NCBI GenBank assembly: GCA_017432075.1
Contig: JAFRJV010000069.1
Coordinates: 1 to 33,505, forward strand
Reading direction: 5' to 3'
DNA from: Mogibacterium sp.
GTDB taxonomy: Bacteria; Bacillota; Clostridia; Peptostreptococcales; Anaerovoracaceae
Length of the DNA: 33,505 nucleotides
This document shows, in pieces, positions 25,223-31,801 of the stretch. The notes under the pieces are model-generated. The model made no database searches. It saw nothing but the letters and a program-made list of their open reading frames with translations, and was not told the DNA's origin. The first letter of the stretch is position 1. Every line of letters starts with the position of its first letter. Made by a program: the position numbers and the translations under genes.

Positions 25223-25399
25223 CAACCATCATATAAGACTGATGCAATAACAAACACACTTATATTAAGAACGTTTTGTGCGGACTGCACCATAGTTACA
25301 GGCTGGGATGATACGGGACCTTTTCCCTTGTTCCATACACCCTGGCTCAAGGACGGAAGGGGTATACGCGCAGGACCATTCACAAGGGAGGAAAAGAGA

Positions 25400-25975
25400 A
25401 TGGCAGATAGTCTTGAAACAAGGATAGACAGATTATGCAGATTGATCGGAAGAACCACTGATGACATGCAACGCGAGGGAGAGTTCATTCTCAGTATCGT
25501 AAGCGATGCATGTAGAGACACAGGTTTGTATGCAAATGAGCTGGTAGAGGATATCTGCAGTGATTCATATGAAAGCGATGAATTCAGGAAGATGAGTGAG
25601 GGCCTGACCAAGCTGGAGTTCTTCGCATCGGAGATGACCCGTCAGAGGTACCAGGCAGAGATCAACGAGATCTTTCGCACTGCATGGATGATAAGAGTCA
25701 TAGATACTGTAAAGGAAAACATTTATACATTCAAGAAGTACGGCCCGCAGTTTGTCGACATAATCACACTCGCCTATACGAGCAGCTTCGATTCCACTGT
25801 AGAAGAGATGGCAGAGGAGCTTCAGATGTCCACGCAGAACTTCTATAAGAAGAAAAGATATGCGACCATACTGTTCGCCTACGAGTTCGAGAGGTTCAGG
25901 AATGCCCTGAAGGTATCAGCGGAGACTGCCGGTTGGCACGGTGAGCAGATGACTATAGATGATTACATGAACTGA
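25400..25975 (+). CDS. LexA-controlled helix-turn-helix protein, unknown family
   Basis: 191 residues, family not firmly recognised. The N-terminal two thirds are helical and acidic (LETRIDRLCRLIGRTTDDMQREGEF, ETSMTRQ-like EMTRQRYQAEINEIF). The C-terminal part contains STVEEMAEELQMSTQNFYKKKRYATILFAYEFERF. This looks like a sigma region 4 or ArpU-like helix-turn-helix of phage and mobile-element regulators. GGGAGG (25386-25391) gives good spacing for the ATG at 25400. The LexA box upstream suggests production on DNA damage. A tandem array of 11-bp units starts 4 nt after its stop and could be its binding site. A replication or activator role is equally possible. Confidence 0.65.
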   Translation: MADSLETRIDRLCRLIGRTTDDMQREGEFILSIVSDACRDTGLYANELVEDICSDSYESDEFRKMSEGLTKLEFFASEMTRQRYQAEINEIFRTAWMIRVIDTVKENIYTFKKYGPQFVDIITLAYTSSFDSTVEEMAEELQMSTQNFYKKKRYATILFAYEFERFRNALKVSAETAGWHGEQMTIDDYMN

Positions 25976-25978
25976 AAA

Positions 25979-26055
25979 CGGAGAGTTTTCAGAGAGATTC
26001 CGGAGAGTTATCGGAGAATTATCAAAGAATTATCTGAGAATTATCGGAAAGAAAA
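25979..26055 (+). repeat. seven tandem 11-bp units
   Basis: Consecutive 11-nt units start at 25979, 25990, 26001, 26012, 26023, 26034 and 26045, with consensus CGGAGARTTAT. Units 3-6 are the best; the first two and the last are diverged. One unit per helical turn puts every copy on the same DNA face, as in iterons or cooperative activator sites. It is non-coding. Confidence 0.88.
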
Positions 26056-26150
26056 TAGAGAGGAAACAGGTAGGGACAAGAGAATTGTCAAGGGGTACAC
26101 TGTATATGCTGGGAGACCGGCGGCTTAAAAATTAAATAAGTAGGGCAAGC

Positions 26151-26188
26151 AGCCTCGTATTCGCAAAAGCGGGTACGGGGCTTTTCTT
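26151..26188 (+). terminator. strong rho-independent terminator
   Basis: AGCCTCGTATTCGC and GCGGGTACGGGGCT form a 14-bp stem with four G-T pairs around an AAAA loop, followed by TTTTCTT. It lies after the 11-bp repeats and before the sigma-like gene. Confidence 0.88.
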
Positions 26189-26234
26189 ATGCTCTTTTTT
26201 AGCTGCATGTCTGCCGGACATTACCGAAAGGAGC

Positions 26235-26288
26235 ATGACAGACATGCGTATACAGATATACCTGCTGCCGCAGTGCAGATCGCCGTGA
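26235..26288 (+). CDS. possible 17-codon leader peptide
   Basis: AAAGGAG (26227-26233) precedes ATG 26235 and, in frame, ATG 26244; the frame encodes MTDMRIQIYLLPQCRSP and a stop. It lies between a terminator and the sigma-like gene, where a leader peptide could act. Only the ribosome binding site supports it. Confidence 0.25.
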   Translation: MTDMRIQIYLLPQCRSP

Positions 26289-26293
26289 ACCTT

Positions 26294-26335
26294 CGATTTT
26301 TCAAACGTTACATCAACATTTCGAAAAATCGGAGG
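26294..26335 (+). promoter_or_regulatory. hairpin next to the sigma-like gene's ribosome binding site
   Basis: CGATTTTTC (26294-26302) pairs GAAAAATCG (26323-26331), whose last base is the first G of GGAGG (26331-26335). Folding could hinder ribosome access, or the repeat could be an operator. Confidence 0.5.
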
Positions 26336-26342
26336 AATCACA

Positions 26343-26951
26343 ATGAAAGTAAAAATCGATGGCCACACAGTAGTAGTCAACAAGATGTCCATCTACATCG
26401 ATGGACTGATGGAATTCCAGGCGGTGAACATGATCACAGAGTACGGGCAGAAACTGAATGGCTGCAAGTATGCAGTCGCATCCCGTTACAGCAAAGAAAG
26501 GCTGGAAGAACTCTATACGGAGAACCTCAGGAAGTTCAGTCCATATATCTACCTTACCGAGGAAGAGTATCAGCCTATCCGCGAATCCAATAACAATAAC
26601 AACAAGCATCACATGAGAGATGTCAACAATCACGACGATTACGGTTACACAGAAGACATGATGGAGGCAATGCATGAGTGCACGTTGCTCCTGGCGGATC
26701 CGGAGACGGATGTGCTGACCGCGATCATCGAAAGAGAAGACGCGGCGCTTATGGCCAGGCAGATAGCAGCTCTTCCGGATGCCATGGCAACACTTACAGA
26801 AAAGCAGAGAAAAAGGATCGTCATGCATTTCTATGAGGGCAAGACATTCAGAGAGATCGCCGAGATAGAAGGAACGAAAGAAGCACCGATCGACAGATCC
26901 ATCCAGGATGCAAAGAAAAAACTCAGAGATTTTTTGAAAAAAGTTTCATAA
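26343..26951 (+). CDS. sigma-70-like regulator (region 4 at C-terminus)
   Basis: 202 residues. The C-terminal ~60 (ALPDAMATLTEKQRKRIVMHFYEGKTFREIAEIEGTKEAPIDRSIQDAKKKLRDFLKK) match sigma region 4, which reads the -35 element. A low-complexity SNNNNNKHHMRDVNNHDD linker separates it from an N-terminal ~85-residue domain (MKVKIDGHTVVVNKMSIYIDGLMEFQ...) that I do not recognise as sigma region 2. Similar small sigma-like proteins are common in clostridial mobile elements. It is the best candidate in the window to read the promoter-like modules shared upstream of rtcB and the second XRE gene, but this is untested. Confidence 0.78.
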   Translation: MKVKIDGHTVVVNKMSIYIDGLMEFQAVNMITEYGQKLNGCKYAVASRYSKERLEELYTENLRKFSPYIYLTEEEYQPIRESNNNNNKHHMRDVNNHDDYGYTEDMMEAMHECTLLLADPETDVLTAIIEREDAALMARQIAALPDAMATLTEKQRKRIVMHFYEGKTFREIAEIEGTKEAPIDRSIQDAKKKLRDFLKKVS

Positions 26952-27005
26952 AGAGGGGTGTCAAACCCGGTTTCTATTGCTCATAAGTGAGAGGGCTTAT
27001 GTAAA

Positions 27006-27044
27006 CGGCATGACAGTTGCGGTATCACTGCTTCTGTCATGCCG
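27006..27044 (+). promoter_or_regulatory. 11-bp perfect inverted repeat after the sigma-like gene
   Basis: CGGCATGACAG (27006-27016) and CTGTCATGCCG (27034-27044) flank a 17-nt loop. There is no T tract, so it is an operator or RNA hairpin rather than a clear terminator. Confidence 0.5.
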
Positions 27045-27055
27045 GGATGCGGGAC

Positions 27056-27111
27056 ATTAAACCACAGCATTATAGAACGGGAACGCTACGCCGTGATATA
27101 ACTCCGTAGCG
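27056..27111 (+). promoter_or_regulatory. promoter-like module before the RNA ligase
   Basis: An ATTAAACCAC element begins at about 27056 and is followed by TATAGA (27071-27076), like the starts of the rtcB and second XRE leaders. TATAAC at 27097-27102 lies within the loop of the inverted repeat CGCTACG (27084-27090) / CGTAGCG (27105-27111). Similarity is partial and spacing differs. Confidence 0.35.
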
Positions 27112-27146
27112 GGACGCCCCGAACACTGAAAGAAAGGATGAACATT

Positions 27147-28190
27147 ATGAGAAAATTGGCAAGCATACAAAGGATATGGAAGATAGAGCCGATCGAAGGG
27201 GCTGACAGGATAGAACTTGCGCATGTGCTGGGTTGGCAATGCGTTGTGAACAAAGGTCAGTTCAAGGAGCAGGACCTTGCTGTATATTTCGAAGTAGACA
27301 GCTTCCTGCCGATCCGCCCTGAGTTCGAATTCATGAGGGCGTCAAGCTACAAGAATACCAATATAATGGGAGAAGGATTCAGGCTCAGAACGATGAAGTT
27401 CAGAGGGCAGATCTCGCAGGGACTGCTCCTGCCTGTATCGGAGTTCCCGGAGATCCCGGCAGAGGCGGAACTTGGCACAGATGTATCCGAGGTCCTCGGT
27501 GTGAGAAAGTGGGAGATCGAAGAGAAAATCACTACAGGGGGAACAGTTATAGGAACTCTTCCGTATGACATCCCTCACACTGATGAGACGAGGGTACAGA
27601 CAGAACCTGGTCTTATACAGGCGTTTGCAGGACTTGAGTACTACATCTCAACAAAGATGGATGGATCTTCGCATTCGATAGGTCTCGATGAAGACGGATT
27701 CCATGTGACCGGCCATAACTATGAATACAAAGACGATGGGACTAGTGCATTCTATGAACTCATCAATAAGCGCGGTATCGAGGAAAAGATCAAAGCATTC
27801 GCTGAAGAAAACGGGCTCAGGACCATCACGCTTCAAGGCGAGCTTTGTGCGCCAGGCATCCAGAAGAACCCGCTGAAGCTGACCGCGCCAGAGTGGTATG
27901 TATTCACGGTCAGGGAAGACGGCAAAAGAGTTGGCCTTGAAAGGATGCTCAAAGTATGCGAAGCTCTTCAGATAGAGCATGTTCCGATCGAAGAGACAGG
28001 TTTCGACCTCCCGTCGAAGTACCCTACAGTGGATGCGCTCCTTGAGCGTGCTGACGGAGAATATCCGAAGGGCGGTAAAAAGGAAGGCATCGTTATCAGA
28101 CCGACAGAACCTGTATACTGTGAACTGATCAGCGCATCTCTGTCTATGAAGGTGGTCAGCAACAAATACCTGCTGAAGAAGGAAAAGTAA
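27147..28190 (+). CDS. RNA ligase, DRB0094/Rnl5-like with N-terminal OB domain
   Basis: An ATP-dependent ligase that seals RNA 3'-OH/5'-phosphate ends. Residues ~1-150 form an OB-like domain (KLASIQRIWKIEPIEGADRIELAHVLGWQCVV, KFRGQISQGLLLPV), as in Deinococcus DRB0094. The nucleotidyltransferase domain has motif I STKMDGSS (Lys ~170, which takes AMP), motif III TLQGELCAPG, motif IV KKEGIVIRP (Lys ~312) and motif V MKVVSNKYLL (Lys ~335). AAAGGA precedes the ATG at 27147; the ATG at 27138 overlaps that site and is rejected. The phosphoesterase follows 15 nt later and rtcB after it, forming an RNA-repair group. Confidence 0.93.
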   Translation: MRKLASIQRIWKIEPIEGADRIELAHVLGWQCVVNKGQFKEQDLAVYFEVDSFLPIRPEFEFMRASSYKNTNIMGEGFRLRTMKFRGQISQGLLLPVSEFPEIPAEAELGTDVSEVLGVRKWEIEEKITTGGTVIGTLPYDIPHTDETRVQTEPGLIQAFAGLEYYISTKMDGSSHSIGLDEDGFHVTGHNYEYKDDGTSAFYELINKRGIEEKIKAFAEENGLRTITLQGELCAPGIQKNPLKLTAPEWYVFTVREDGKRVGLERMLKVCEALQIEHVPIEETGFDLPSKYPTVDALLERADGEYPKGGKKEGIVIRPTEPVYCELISASLSMKVVSNKYLLKKEK

Positions 28191-28205
28191 AGGAATCGAA
28201 AATAT

Positions 28206-28742
28206 ATGAATGAACCTATGATCTTTATAACTGCGGATCTGCATCTCGGGCATGCGAATATCATCAGATATTGCGGCAGGCCATATCGGGATTTCAATGA
28301 AATGAACGAAGATCTGATCCGCAGATGGAACAGTGTCGTGTCAGATAATGACAGAGTTTTCTTCCTCGGTGATTTTGCTCTTGGCGATACGGAAAAGACG
28401 ATTCGTTGGGGACAAAGGCTCAATGGACGAAAGGTCATGATATATGGCAATCATGATCATCATAAGCCAAAGGTATACTATGAGGCCGGTTTTGAGCACG
28501 TATCAAAGTGGCCGATCGTTATCCAGAACCGATTCCTGCTGTCGCACGCCCCGATGTTCGCAGGATCTGACAGCGGAGTGAATCCCGGTGAACTTATCAA
28601 CATCCACGGCCACATCCATGATAAGATCGACCAGGGACCTACTGTCAGTGCAAAGTCTGCATGCGTCTGTGTCGAGAGATGGGACTATACGCCTGTAGAA
28701 CTTAGGATCCTGGAGCAGGAGATCCGGAAAGCCTCGAAATAA
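28206..28742 (+). CDS. calcineurin-like metallophosphoesterase, probable RNA end-healing role
   Basis: 178 residues with all metal-binding blocks: TADLHLGH (Asp 11, His 13), FFLGDFALGD, YGNHDHH, LSHAP and HGHIHD. Such small phosphoesterases hydrolyse phosphomono- or diesters. Between two RNA ligases, the likely task is opening 2',3'-cyclic phosphates or removing end phosphates, by inference from neighbours only. AAAGGA is 13 nt before the ATG, a little far; the ATG at 28218 is less likely. Confidence 0.88.
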   Translation: MNEPMIFITADLHLGHANIIRYCGRPYRDFNEMNEDLIRRWNSVVSDNDRVFFLGDFALGDTEKTIRWGQRLNGRKVMIYGNHDHHKPKVYYEAGFEHVSKWPIVIQNRFLLSHAPMFAGSDSGVNPGELINIHGHIHDKIDQGPTVSAKSACVCVERWDYTPVELRILEQEIRKASK

Positions 28743-28744
28743 TA

Positions 28745-29052
28745 GGATTAAACCACAAGGTTAATATACAGAGCTTGACACATATGGTATATTGATTGCG
28801 GAAAAAGAGTCGCTTAGGCGGCGAATGACTATAAAAAAAGAGGAACAAAAAACAAATGTTATATCTACACTTTGCATCATGGAGCATAAATACAGAATCG
28901 AAACCGCAGGGTATTGACCTGATGGGACGCTGCTTTGTGTGCAAAAATGAGACAAGTATCAGGAGTGTGCGGCATGTGAGTTAGGTGCCGGGCATATTGG
29001 ATAGAGTGATAACATCCGCTTGTCTCAAATAAGAGATGAGCGGATTTTTTTT
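28745..29052 (+). promoter_or_regulatory. rtcB leader: promoter module plus transcription attenuator
   Basis: The gene-free stretch before rtcB. Near the start lie ATTAAACCAC and TATACA (28765-28770), then 17 nt, then TATATT (28788-28793), all shared with the second XRE leader. Near its end, ATCCGCTTGTCTC (29014-29026) and GAGATGAGCGGAT (29033-29045) form a 13-bp terminator stem followed by eight T (29045-29052), directly against the GGAGG at 29054. TGAGACAAG (28948-28956) can instead pair CTTGTCTCA (29019-29027) and break the terminator. The inducing signal is unknown; there is no T-box motif. A small hairpin CGGCA/TGCCG and TTTGTGTGCAAA lie between and before. Confidence 0.82.
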
Positions 29053-29064
29053 CGGAGGAAAGAA

Positions 29065-30264
29065 ATGTTAGAGATCAAGGGCAAAGTGAATACAGCTGTC
29101 TGCTTTGCCAGAGTAATTGAAGATGAGGCGATCGAGCAGATCCGTCGTATGTGCGATACCGAGATGACTCGCGGCAGCCGGATCAGGATCATGCCTGACG
29201 TGCATGCCGGAAAGGGCTGCACTATCGGTACGACCATGACGATAACAGATAAGGCAGTGCCAAATGTCGTAGGCGTGGATATCGGATGCGGCATGTACAC
29301 GGTCAAGCTCGGCAAAGTGGACATCGACTTCGAAAAGGTCGATGAGGCATGCCATATCATCCCATCGGGTTTCGACACCTGGGAAGGAGTAAAGTGGCCT
29401 TTCGACCTGACAGAGCTCAGATGCTACAGAGAGCTAAGAGATGCCAAGAGGCTGAACAGATCTCTCGGAACACTCGGCGGAGGAAACCACTTCATCGAGA
29501 TCGATGAGGCCGCAGATGGCACAAAGTATCTCGTCATCCATTCAGGCTCGAGAAATCTTGGCAAGCAAGTAGCGGAATACTACCAGCAGCTTGCCATCGA
29601 TCTGAATCAAGGCAAGGATGAATACCTGACTAAACGTGATCAGATCATCGAGGAGTATAAGGCTGCAGGCAGAAAGAGCGAGATCCAGACTGCATTGAAG
29701 GCTATCACGTGGGAGAAGAAGGACACAACAGTACCGGATGACCTTTGTTACCTGTACGGCAGCTATCTGGATGACTATCTGCATGACGTAGAGATCTGCC
29801 AGGCTTTTGCAAGACTGAGCAGAGAGAAGATGGCGGAAGTCATCCTCGAGCACACAGGACTCGAGGCGATCGAAGCCTTCCACACCATCCATAACTATAT
29901 CGACATAGACGAGATGATACTGCGTAAGGGAGCTATCGCGGCCCACGAAGGCGAACTCGTGCTGATCCCTATCAACATGAGAGACGGATCAGTCCTGGCA
30001 TACGGCAAGGGCAACCCTGACTGGAACTATTCGGCACCGCATGGTGCAGGTCGTATCATGTCAAGAACGAAGGCTAAGGATGTCATCGAGATGGAAGACT
30101 ACAGAAAGGCGATGGAGGGCATCTACACCACATCTGTAAGCACAGCTACTCTGGATGAAGCTCCGATGGCATACAAGTCACTCGAGGATATCATCGATGT
30201 CATCGAGGAATCAGTAGACGTTATAGAAGTATTAAAACCAGTTTTCAACTATAAGGCAGGCTAG
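29065..30264 (+). CDS. rtcB: RtcB RNA ligase
   Basis: A GTP- and manganese-dependent ligase that joins RNA 3'-phosphate (or 2',3'-cyclic phosphate) to 5'-OH ends, the products left by tRNA- and mRNA-cleaving toxins. Seen here: PDVHAGKGCTIG, VVGVDIGCGM (metal Cys 75), LGTLGGGNHF (His 142), IHSGSRNLG (His 159), and APHGAGR with the guanylated His 326. At 399 residues it is of the shorter bacterial type. The start at 29065 follows GGAGG (29054-29058); an upstream in-frame TTG lies inside the terminator stem and is rejected. No Archease gene is seen nearby. Expression is probably conditional through the attenuator. Confidence 0.95.
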   Translation: MLEIKGKVNTAVCFARVIEDEAIEQIRRMCDTEMTRGSRIRIMPDVHAGKGCTIGTTMTITDKAVPNVVGVDIGCGMYTVKLGKVDIDFEKVDEACHIIPSGFDTWEGVKWPFDLTELRCYRELRDAKRLNRSLGTLGGGNHFIEIDEAADGTKYLVIHSGSRNLGKQVAEYYQQLAIDLNQGKDEYLTKRDQIIEEYKAAGRKSEIQTALKAITWEKKDTTVPDDLCYLYGSYLDDYLHDVEICQAFARLSREKMAEVILEHTGLEAIEAFHTIHNYIDIDEMILRKGAIAAHEGELVLIPINMRDGSVLAYGKGNPDWNYSAPHGAGRIMSRTKAKDVIEMEDYRKAMEGIYTTSVSTATLDEAPMAYKSLEDIIDVIEESVDVIEVLKPVFNYKAG

Positions 30265-30302
30265 GCCGGTACTTTCTTTCCGGCCTGGACATGGCCGGAA
30301 AG
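30264..30302 (+). promoter_or_regulatory. mutually exclusive hairpins between rtcB and the XRE gene
   Basis: GGCCGG (30264-30269) can pair CCGGCC (30280-30285). CTTTCCGGCC (30276-30285) can instead pair GGCCGGAAAG (30293-30302), a 10-bp stem with a 7-nt loop that covers part of the AAAGGA before the XRE start. This arrangement would suit translational control. Confidence 0.5.
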
Positions 30303-30315
30303 GACGGACAATGCA

Positions 30316-30630
30316 ATGAACGTGAGAGCGGTCGGTGTAACAAGAGTGCCCGTCATCGACCTCAGAGCAACAGGGCAGAACATCAAGAACCTCAGGACAG
30401 CTGCAGGTGTTTCTGTAAGAGACCTCCAGATGATCCTTGGTTTCACTAACCCGCAGGCTATCTACAAGTGGCAGAACGGTGACTGCATGCCAACGATCGA
30501 CAACCTCGTGATCCTTGCAGCGGTACTCGGTGTCACAGTAGACGAGATCCTTGTCACAGACGAGGATCCCGCCGACGGAGAGGTGATTATCAAAGGTTCA
30601 GTAATAACAGGCATAAGTGTGCAGTGGTGA
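30316..30630 (+). CDS. XRE-family regulator, paralogue 1
   Basis: 104 residues with one Cro/C1-type helix-turn-helix at about 20-75: GQNIKNLRTAAGVSVRDLQMILGFTNPQAIYKWQNGDCMPTIDNLVILAAVLGVTVDEIL. It is closely related to the second XRE protein at 32911, especially in the recognition region (GFTNPQAIY.WQ.G). It follows rtcB by 51 nt and precedes the tRNA array, so it may regulate rtcB or the tRNA transcript. Confidence 0.9.
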   Translation: MNVRAVGVTRVPVIDLRATGQNIKNLRTAAGVSVRDLQMILGFTNPQAIYKWQNGDCMPTIDNLVILAAVLGVTVDEILVTDEDPADGEVIIKGSVITGISVQW

Positions 30631-30645
30631 CGACTGCTGCACACG

Positions 30646-30676
30646 GGCTCCGGCTTCTTGTCCGAAGCGGAGAAAA
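30646..30676 (+). terminator. hairpin after XRE paralogue 1
   Basis: CTCCGGCTTC pairs GAAGCGGAG with one bulged G across a 6-nt loop. It is followed by AAAAC rather than T, so it is a hairpin or processing site more than a classic terminator. Confidence 0.4.
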
Positions 30677-30677
30677 C

Positions 30678-30746
30678 AGCTGCATCGAGAAAGGTACTCA
30701 TTTTGTCTGTAAAACGAAACTTGCCGGTTCGAGTCCGGCGAAGCAT
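30678..30746 (+). other. degenerate tRNA-like element, Tyr (GTA) anticodon
   Basis: A D-arm-like GAG/CTC (30687-30689/30697-30699) holds GG in its loop. The anticodon stem TTTGT/ACGAA encloses CTGTAAA, giving anticodon GTA (30709-30711). The T arm GCCGG-TTCGAGT-CCGGC is perfect (30723-30739). However, the flanks do not form a 7-bp acceptor stem, no CCA follows and the variable arm is short. It is either a decayed tRNA gene or a tRNA mimic. Confidence 0.5.
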
Positions 30747-30803
30747 GCTTGCATGTTTCACTGCTGTTTCTATATTCTCGGACATTATTAAAAGCCGGAA
30801 TGA

Positions 30804-30878
30804 GTGGCATTAGTGTAATGGCCAGCATATCAGTCTTCCAAACTGATGGTATGGGTTCAAGTCCCATATGCCGCTCCA
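30804..30878 (+). tRNA. tRNA-Gly (TCC)
   Basis: Acceptor GTGGCAT pairs ATGCCGC with U73 and encoded CCA. Anticodon stem TCAGT/ACTGA with loop CTTCCAA. T arm ATGGG/CCCAT. It is the first clear gene of the array. Confidence 0.95.
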
Positions 30879-30881
30879 TAA

Positions 30882-30958
30882 GCTCCAGTATCCCAAACGG
30901 TAGAGGAGATGGACTGAGAGTCCATACGGTACAGGTTCGAATCCTGTGTGGAGCACCA
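30882..30958 (+). tRNA. tRNA-Leu (GAG) with short variable loop
   Basis: Acceptor GCTCCAG faces GTGGAGC (one mismatch at 7-66), A73 and CCA. Anticodon stem ATGGA/TCCAT with loop CTGAGAG. The variable loop is only ACGGT, where bacterial Leu tRNAs normally carry a long arm. Confidence 0.88.
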
Positions 30959-30962
30959 ATTT

Positions 30963-31038
30963 GTGACAGTAGTTCAGTCGGCAGAATATCGGCTTGCCAA
31001 GTCGAAGGTCACGGGTTCAAGCCCCGTCTGTCACTCCA
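30963..31038 (+). tRNA. tRNA-Gly (GCC)
   Basis: Acceptor GTGACAG/CTGTCAC, U73, CCA. Anticodon loop TTGCCAA on TCGGC/GTCGA. T arm ACGGG/CCCGT. Confidence 0.95.
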
Positions 31039-31042
31039 ACAT

Positions 31043-31120
31043 CGGAGCGTAGCTCAGTTTGGCTAGAGCGTCCGGCCTGGGACCGGAAAGTCGGGAGTTC
31101 GAGTCTCTCCACTCCGACCA
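31043..31120 (+). tRNA. tRNA-Pro (TGG) with C33
   Basis: Acceptor CGGAGCG/CACTCCG (one mismatch) with the C1-G72 pair of Pro tRNAs, A73, CCA. Anticodon stem TCCGG/CCGGA encloses CCTGGGA, so base 33 is C rather than the near-universal U. Confidence 0.9.
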
Positions 31121-31127
31121 ATAATAT

Positions 31128-31211
31128 CGGCAGGTGGCACAGCGGCGACTGCAGGCGGCTGTAACCCGCTTACACGGAAACGCGTAGGTTCGAGTCCTAC
31201 CCTGCCGACCA
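31128..31211 (+). tRNA. tRNA-Tyr (GTA), class II, with C1-G72
   Basis: Acceptor CGGCAGG/CCTGCCG, A73, CCA. Anticodon loop CTGTAAC on GGCGG/CCGCT. Long variable region of about 13 nt. T arm GTAGG/CCTAC. Bacterial Tyr tRNAs usually start G1-C72. Confidence 0.9.
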
Positions 31212-31215
31212 ATAT

Positions 31216-31291
31216 GTGCCATTAACTCAATTGGGAGAGTGTCTGCCTTGCACGCAGGAAGCTGCGGGTTCAAGTCCCGCATGGTACACCA
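31216..31291 (+). tRNA. tRNA-Ala (TGC)
   Basis: Acceptor GTGCCAT/ATGGTAC carries the G3-U70 alanine identity pair, A73, CCA. Anticodon loop CTTGCAC. T arm TGCGG/CCCGC region with TTCAAGT loop. Confidence 0.95.
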
Positions 31292-31296
31292 AAAAT

Positions 31297-31385
31297 GGAG
31301 AGATAACCCTAATGGTAAGGGAACGGTTTGCTAAACCGCGAGTAGCCCTTAAGGCGTGGAGGTTCAAGTCCTCTTCTCTCCGCCA
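31297..31385 (+). tRNA. tRNA-Ser (GCT)
   Basis: Acceptor GGAGAGA/TCTCTCC, G73, CCA. Anticodon loop TTGCTAA. Long variable arm (AGCCC/GGC type) as expected for Ser. Confidence 0.94.
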
Positions 31386-31389
31386 ATGC

Positions 31390-31477
31390 GGATGGTTACC
31401 GAAATGGTTATAACGGCGCGGTCCTGAAAACCGATGTGGCGAAAGCCCTGTGGGTTCGAATCCTACACCATCCGCCA
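31390..31477 (+). tRNA. tRNA-Ser (TGA) with C33
   Basis: Acceptor GGATGGT/ACCATCC, G73, CCA. Long variable arm. Anticodon stem CGGT/ACCG encloses CCTGAAA, placing C at position 33. Confidence 0.9.
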
Positions 31478-31481
31478 ACAT

Positions 31482-31560
31482 GCTCCAGTATCCCAATCCT
31501 GGTAGAGGAAATGGCCTCAGACACCATCAAGTACAGGTTCGAGTCCTGTCTGGAGCACCA
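31482..31560 (+). tRNA. tRNA-Leu (CAG) with short variable loop
   Basis: Acceptor GCTCCAG/CTGGAGC perfect, A73, CCA. Anticodon loop CTCAGAC, with one C-A mismatch in the stem. The variable loop is only CAAGT. Close in sequence to the two other Leu genes of the array. Confidence 0.88.
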
Positions 31561-31564
31561 TTAT

Positions 31565-31639
31565 ATCTCGTTCGTCTAAAGCAAAGGACGCGGAGCTACG
31601 GACTCCGTAATGCAGGTTGGAATCCTGCACGGGATACCA
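31565..31639 (+). tRNA. tRNA-Arg (ACG), T loop altered
   Basis: Acceptor ATCTCGT/ACGGGAT with G-T pairs, A73, CCA. Anticodon loop CTACGGA on CGGAG/CTCCG. The T loop reads TTGGAAT where TTCGAAT is usual (G56 for C56), which would alter the D-loop contact. Confidence 0.88.
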
Positions 31640-31643
31640 ATAT

Positions 31644-31719
31644 GATTCTCTCGTCCAACTGGTAGGACACCGGCCTCTTAATCCGGGAGATGTGAGTTCG
31701 AATCTCACGGGGATCACCA
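31644..31719 (+). tRNA. tRNA-Lys (CTT)
   Basis: Acceptor GATTCTC/GGGGATC, A73, CCA. Anticodon loop CTCTTAA with a C-T mismatch closing the stem. T arm GTGAG/CTCAC. Near-duplicate of the Lys (TTT) gene. Confidence 0.93.
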
Positions 31720-31723
31720 ATAT

Positions 31724-31798
31724 GCTCCTGTGGCGCAATGGTAACGCGGCTGCCTTGTAAGCAGCGGACTGTCGGTTCGAATCCGACTGGGAGCTCCA
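31724..31798 (+). tRNA. tRNA-Thr (TGT)
   Basis: Acceptor GCTCCTG/TGGGAGC, U73, CCA. Anticodon loop CTTGTAA on a CTGC/GCAG stem. T arm GTCGG/CCGAC. Confidence 0.95.
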
Positions 31799-31801
31799 TA
31801 T

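Noticed and set aside
25208-25399. N-terminal extension of the SOS-controlled gene from a TTG
   Set aside because: No ribosome binding site precedes the TTG, the residues look non-protein-like, and a strong GGGAGG supports the ATG at 25400.
25979-26055. The 11-bp units as part of a coding region
   Set aside because: They lie after the stop codon, 11 is not a multiple of three, and no frame with a start runs through them.
28745-29052. T-box riboswitch upstream of rtcB
   Set aside because: There is an attenuator, but no AGGGTGG-type T-box sequence or specifier loop could be found, and rtcB is not a typical T-box target.
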